Below, one piece after another: positions 59,281 to 64,000 of a stretch of 64,000 nt of DNA (within the stretch, counting starts at the first letter, position 1; each line of letters starts with the position of its first letter). A model generated the notes under the pieces. The model made no database searches. It worked only from the letters and a program-made list of their open reading frames with translations, and was not told the origin of the DNA. This DNA is from Pegea sp. RAD2-039 (Eukaryota; Chordata; Thaliacea; Salpida; Salpidae), in the NCBI GenBank assembly GCA_034620365.1, contig JAQGEQ010000345.1, positions 558,001-622,000 of the forward strand, in the 5' to 3' direction. A program made the position numbers and the translations under genes.

Positions 59281-60010
59281 TGATACAGTGATGGATTCGG
59301 GAAGTGCGGTGGATGTTATTAAAACTGTTGATTGGGTTAATTTCGAATGAAAAGCCTACAAAGAAGTATGAAAAATTATAATTATTAGAAAATCTTTAAA
59401 GTTAAGATGACAGAGACTATCAATTACTTTAGGCAGTAGTAGAAAGTCGTAAGAAGGTGTCGATATTGCAAGGCTAATAATTCACGCATAGAAGTGGTTA
59501 TTGTATAAATATTAGGTTGTGCCAAGACTACAATCCATAACAGCTGGGTCTCCATAATTCCTGCCCTTGCAATTTCTGCCATATATGTATATATGTATGG
59601 CCATTCTTGGCCGAAGCAGGCCAAAAAAATAACAACCACTAACTGACCATACCCAATTACAAACATGTCAAGTCTTGCTGTTTGGTTTCAATAATTTGGT
59701 CGGGGAAATATTTGAAGTGAATATCTGGACACTATTTTACCGCATACCTTAATATCCTTAGAAAGCAAGTTTTCGTCCACTTAATTGTTTATAGAACCTT
59801 CTATATTTTAACAGTTGAGCCATTTGTCGTTGCTTTCACCGTTACGATCAACAATTTCTTACGATAGAGTAAAAATGGCCCACTTTAGCCGATAACAGAA
59901 ATAAGCTGCCGTATATAAAAGAATGAAGCTCTCTTAAAGAGTTATTATCATTACAATTTCTATACAGAAAACTTGATTATCTCTTTATTTTGAATAGTCA
60001 AGATATTTTT
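59281..60010 (+). mobile_element. Retroelement scrap with protease-like motif and LTR-like end
   Basis: A short frame at about 59281-59349 reads TVMDSGSAVDVIKTVDW, like the D-S-G-S aspartic-protease motif of LTR retroelements, then stops. At about 59926-59960 the words AATGAAGCTCTCTTAAAGAG and TTATTATCATTACAA resemble the putative LTR end near 41.78 kb. In between lies slightly GC-richer sequence full of stops. A 80-codon minus frame (59424-59666) is probably a shadow. Weakly supported. Confidence 0.3.
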
Positions 60011-60773
60011 GGTTAAGTTAGCATCTAAGAGTTCCTACGCTTGGTTCTTCGTGAAAAAATGTCGACCAGATTATTGATATTAGTTATTTAGGATTTTAAT
60101 CTCAGTTTGAATCTTGGAGCTTGTCAAAGCAGAGCTACTTCAACTTGGTTAAATAAACTTTTTACAGTATATACACAACCATGTGAGAAGGCAGGAAAAT
60201 ACCAGTGGTTCTGCATACAGCACATATGACAATCGGTACATTGGCATCTTTCATTAATGGATCCATGTAAAAAAACATTTGATATACTCATAAAAACTAA
60301 TAGTTCATCTTTTCAAATAGAAAGTGTCTACTCTCATTTTGATATGTTATTTAAAGATGAGTCAATAAAGTTAAACAAATAAGACTTTTTAAAAACCTTT
60401 CTATTGACTGTCAACTTAAAATGAAAACTTTACTTTTCTATTATTGTATTACCGTCCTATGCATTAATTGAAAAATAAAAAAATATATACAAGCTTAATT
60501 TTCACCTTAATTATATGAAATATTATAATATAGTATTATAAGATCCATTAAACTCATTCATTGCAAATTAAAACTTTAAAAATAAAGAAAAATATTTTAA
60601 ATAATTATATAAACAAATGGCATTATTAATAAAGTATAAATCTCAAATAATAAAAAATTAAATAACAAAAATTTTAATGCAAATTAAGAAAAATATAACT
60701 AAATTTGAACTTTTCGTCATTAAAATTTACTGAATTGTGATTGGTTGATTGAATTATTTTTGTTTATTTTTAG
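60011..60773. other. AT-rich stretch, no supported gene
   Basis: Nothing with family resemblance. The segment 60170-60260 is somewhat GC-richer, without an open frame. Confidence 0.3.
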
Positions 60774-61769
60774 CAACAACTTATTTCAGTCAGTCATTAT
60801 CGATTCAGGTACCAAATATATTTCATTTATATATTTTAAGTATTTAGAATAAGTCTTGTCACGTTGAGTTGGGAAAAATGGAAGTATATGATCCAAATGA
60901 TAAAAAAATATATGAATGTTGGGATAGTTGAGATTTAGAAGCAAATAAAATAATCAAGATGATTATTGAAAAAGTGACTGAACTTAATAAACTTAAAAGA
61001 TGAATAAATCTAAAAGGAAAACTAAACTTTACTGTCGTATTAGGTAACTTTGTTTTGTTGTTTTAATTATTTATAATTTTTTCAGTTTGATTTATTAAAT
61101 AATAAAAGAAAGTATTTTTATTGTTACCAAGTACATTGCTAAAGTTACTTTTTTATGTTGTGACTTGATTGAAAAAGTCAAGTTTGCAAAAAATTATCAG
61201 ATTTAAATAAAAGTCTTTCCAAATAATCAGACTTTTTAATGTCTTGTAGTTAATGCAAAAAGTTCAAATATTTTTTTATTTATGTTTCTAATTGAATATT
61301 TATGTTAACAAAAGTTGATAAAAACTCTGACTACAAGTTTTTATCTAATAAGTTATTAAATATGTTTTAATTTTTACTCTAAGCTGTTTTACTAAACTGG
61401 GATTTATTAATTTCAAAAAATTGCAATAATTAATTTAACTTTAATTTAAGTAAATCTAAAAACCAATTTAGCAATTTTTAAATTTTATTTTATATGTTAT
61501 TCATTTTGTTTTAATTTGATTTTTATTTAAAAAGAGAGATACTGAAATATCAAGTGAAGAAAGATGATTATAAAGGTTGTGGAATATATGAAGATGATTA
61601 TTTGTGTAAGTTACTAATACTTGAAGTAAATGATTTTTATTACAAAAATAAATTTCTTTTTTATGACTTAGATTATGCTAAATTAGAAAAGTTATATTTG
61701 TGTGATTATTTGACTTATGTCTGTTATACTGATATTAGATTTGAAATAAATAAAAATTATCTTATTTGA
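60774..61769 (+). pseudogene. Gene-like locus with two in-frame TGA codons
   Basis: A possible non-coding exon (60774-60808, with CAG|GTACC) precedes an exon from 60848. ATG at 60878 opens MEVYDPNDKKIYECWDS, then TGA (60929-60931), DLEANKIIKMIIEKVTELNK, LKR, TGA (61001-61003) and INLKGKLNFTVVL to donor GTAACT at 61044. A later open frame up to TGA at about 61769 reads YKGCGIYEDDYLCKLL and EINKNYLI. No family is recognised. The two stops make a decayed gene most likely. Both are TGA, so stop-codon reassignment or readthrough was considered, but other genes in the window end in TGA normally. Confidence 0.3.
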
Positions 61770-62308
61770 TAAATGGTCAAAATAGAAAGAATATTAATTA
61801 TCTGATCTATATCAATTGTTCAAGATGTTTTTGTAACTTTTGATAAGAGCTGTAATGTATGATGGTAACAAAATTAAAATAGTTACAACTAACCATTACT
61901 ACTATAAGTGTTTTGCTTAATGATTATTATCATAGCTTTCATTCAAAAGTTGTATCTTAAAGCTTATATTGAGTTTATCATACGATTAGTTTTAAATTTA
62001 TGAAATAAGTAGATACTTTATCTGATTAGTTTAAGACTTTGTAGTGATTATAACATTTAAGATTGGAGTCAACTCTTCTTTGACAGATTAATTTTTGAGG
62101 ATAAGGGAACTTCACCACTACTTAAAGACCCAACTAATTTTGGAAAGATCTTTTTCGAATTCTTTTTATTCTTTTTTTTTCATTTAATTGTTGATAACAT
62201 TTGAAGGAATATATTTTGTTAACTTTAAATATATAAACATTAAAAATAACATTTCTTCTAATTACACAAATTAGGGATCCTAAACATATGCTAAAAAGGA
62301 TACATCAC
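61770..62308. other. AT-rich stretch, no supported gene
   Basis: Nothing recognised. Confidence 0.3.
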
Positions 62309-62383
62309 CTTATCTTTCTCTAAGTTCTCTGATTTAACAGCAACAAGCTTCAATTGATCTTCTAAAATCATATAAACAGTCAT
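62309..62383 (-). pseudogene. Extra copy of micro-exon gene exon 9
   Basis: The minus strand reads MTVYMILEDQLKLVAVKSEN then LEKDK between a CATTTCAG acceptor and a GTGATG donor. It is 75 bp like the exons at 48817 and 63748, differing by three residues from the first. It lies alone beyond the 3' flank of the inverted copy, so it is a third, isolated copy of this exon, or the edge of a further duplicate. Confidence 0.7.
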
Positions 62384-62459
62384 CTGAAATGAAAAAAATT
62401 AAACTTCTAAAAGGAAGTTGCTATCGAATTTCTATTAATTGTAAATTTATTATTATATA

Positions 62460-64000
62460 AATATAAATTATTATCTACTTTAATACGAAATACTCAATAC
62501 TTTTACTATTAACCAATACTTATTAATTCTATTTACTAAATCTTTTTACTTCTTGACTCGCAGTACCTACTGACGCTTATTTCTATTTATCATCTTACTC
62601 TTTCAATCAATCTTTTGAAAATAAAATTATTTTTGAAATTGTTTTGTTGTTGGTATTTTGATTTATTGAATATTATACGTTTTAACATGTTTCGATAGTT
62701 GAATTTCAACTTTATACATTTTTATCAACTATTTTTAGATTTGGTAAAAAGTAAAAATTCATTTTTGATATGGAAATTAGGTTAAACAAAATGAAATTTA
62801 TGTAAATAAAATATCTTCTGTTAAAAAAGAAATGTTTTTAAAACATTTTTAATTCAAATTTACTTAATATAGAAAAAGGAATTTTATGAAAAAATCACAT
62901 CAAGTAAAACGTATTACTTTTATTGAAGCATAAAACAAAGAAAGCAAACATTTAATAGAGATAGCTTTGCTTGATGCTTGTAGATAATTGATCAAAATAA
63001 TCTTCTAGAGTTACATCTAAACGCAAACAGAATTTTGTAATTACAAACTTTCCATATAAAAATAAACAAAAAAAGTTTTTACACAAAAAGTAACAATTTA
63101 TTTGTATAAATAATTTTGCTAACCAAATTATTTGAATATTTTGAAGATTCTTGAAAAGAACTTTCGAATCGAAGATCTTGATTCCTAAATTTAGAATAGT
63201 TTTAAGATTTTAAATTCAAACTATTAATAATTAAATCATTAATCTTTTATTAAGTTGTAAAATCTGATTATATTTGCTGAGTTTATCTCACCTGAATATT
63301 TTCTTTAGATTTTTTAGTTGGAATTTTTGTTGGTTTTGTTTCAACATTTATATTACTGATCTGTTTAAACAAATTCAAACTACAAACGTATTTCTATTTG
63401 AAAATTGAAAAATATGATAAAATGAACTATGCTAAATGTATATATTTAAACAAATGAACTTTGCTTGTGAAAAATATAAAAGTAAACCTTTATTCAAAGT
63501 CAAAATTATCATAAAAATATTTTCAAAATTTATAAACTCAAAAGCTTAAGAAAATAGTTGAATTACAAACTTGAGGGTGAACTTTATTTCTTTTAAAGAA
63601 TAATTTTTGTTTCCATGTTTTCTTTCTCAGCTGAATATAAAATAAATTAATTAGAAGATAATTTGTTAACTTTAAATATAAATACATCAAGTAAGATTTC
63701 TTGTAATTACATTAATTACCTAAAAATATACAAAAAGGATACATCACCTTATCCTTCTCTAAGTTCTCTGATTTAACAGCAACAAGCTTCAATTGATTTT
63801 CTGAGATCATATAATCAGTCATCTGAAATGAAAAAAATTAAACTGCTAAAAGAAAGTTTCAATAAAATCAGAATAGTTAAAATTATCTATTATTATCGAC
63901 TGTAAATCAGATATATTTCCTCAAGCTCTAAAAACAGAAGAATTGACTAAATCAAATGACTAAATTGATTCTAATTATAAAGATAACAAAACTAATGATG
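62460..64000. repeat. Right arm of the micro-exon gene inverted duplication
   Basis: Reverse complement of about 48600-50210, running off the window end. Confidence 0.85.
63128..64000 (-). CDS. Micro-exon gene, inverted second copy, 3' part
   Basis: Minus-strand exons 63748-63822 (75), 63571-63630 (60), 63292-63360 (69) and 63128-63184 (57, TAA) have exactly the sizes and borders of exons 9-12 of the 47.4-kb gene. They encode MTDYMISENQLKLVAVKSEN, LRKKTWKQKLFFKRNK, ISNINVETKPTKIPTKKSK and ESRSSIRKFFSRIFKIFK. Only a few residues differ and the last exon is unchanged at protein level. The upstream exons should continue beyond the window. The kept frames suggest both copies are, or recently were, functional. 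Confidence 0.65.

Noticed and set aside
60929..61003. Stop-codon reassignment of TGA
   Set aside because: Other intact genes here (Kelch at 55938, the small gene at 58326, the gene at 26796) end in TGA, so ordinary decay of this locus is more likely.

Overview
This is a window of an AT-rich animal (metazoan) genome. Genes are split by GT-AG introns. Many introns are very short (45-60 bp in the Src-type gene), with acceptors of the type TTTTCAG or TTTTTAG. The gene content is animal: a Src-family tyrosine kinase with SH3-SH2-kinase order, a BTB-BACK-Kelch protein, MRP-type (ABCC) transporter pieces, and secreted astacin metalloproteases with a C-terminal ShKT domain. A CR1/jockey-like non-LTR retrotransposon family is also present. 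I cannot name the species. A compact invertebrate fits best.

Left third (1-25.7 kb): a family of four astacin genes built by local duplication. Copies 1 (minus) and 2 (plus) lie head to head in a 4.3-kb inverted repeat (about 870-5190 and 6935-11215), and a tRNA-derived SINE sits in the first intron of both. Next comes a block carried twice in tandem (from 11217 and from 18542): a broken minus-strand ABCC fragment, an internally deleted LINE, then an astacin gene (copies 3 and 4). A third ABCC remnant at 67-491 carries the part of the transporter missing from the other two. Copy 4 is a mosaic: its 5' half matches copies 2 and 3, while exons 5-10 are strongly diverged.

Middle (26-44 kb): the 3' end of an unrecognised minus-strand gene (26.8-27.3 kb), LINE 3' tails, then a complete 14-exon Src-family kinase gene on the minus strand (37118 to 32418, 610 codons before the stop). 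Its 3' half lies in GC-richer DNA studded with TGACGTCA palindromes. A large intron holds a 12-bp GATCAAGAAGAA repeat. A long AT-rich gap follows, then an eroded LTR-retroelement piece (about 41-41.8 kb) and another LINE tail.

Right third (44-64 kb): a plus-strand gene made entirely of small exons, all multiples of three and all phase 0 (47.4-49.5 kb). It encodes an acidic N-terminal half and a short, strongly cationic C-terminus. Its 3' half is repeated in inverse orientation at 62.3-64 kb, running off the window. Between the copies lie a remnant of a Rheb-like GTPase, the end of an unrecognised minus-strand gene, a complete BTB-BACK-Kelch gene (52.4-55.9 kb), a small three-exon gene for an acidic/Cys-rich/basic protein (57.5-58.3 kb), a retroelement scrap and a gene-like locus with two in-frame TGA codons. 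All exon models are hand-read from splice motifs, reading frame and recalled family similarity; no transcript data or database search was available.
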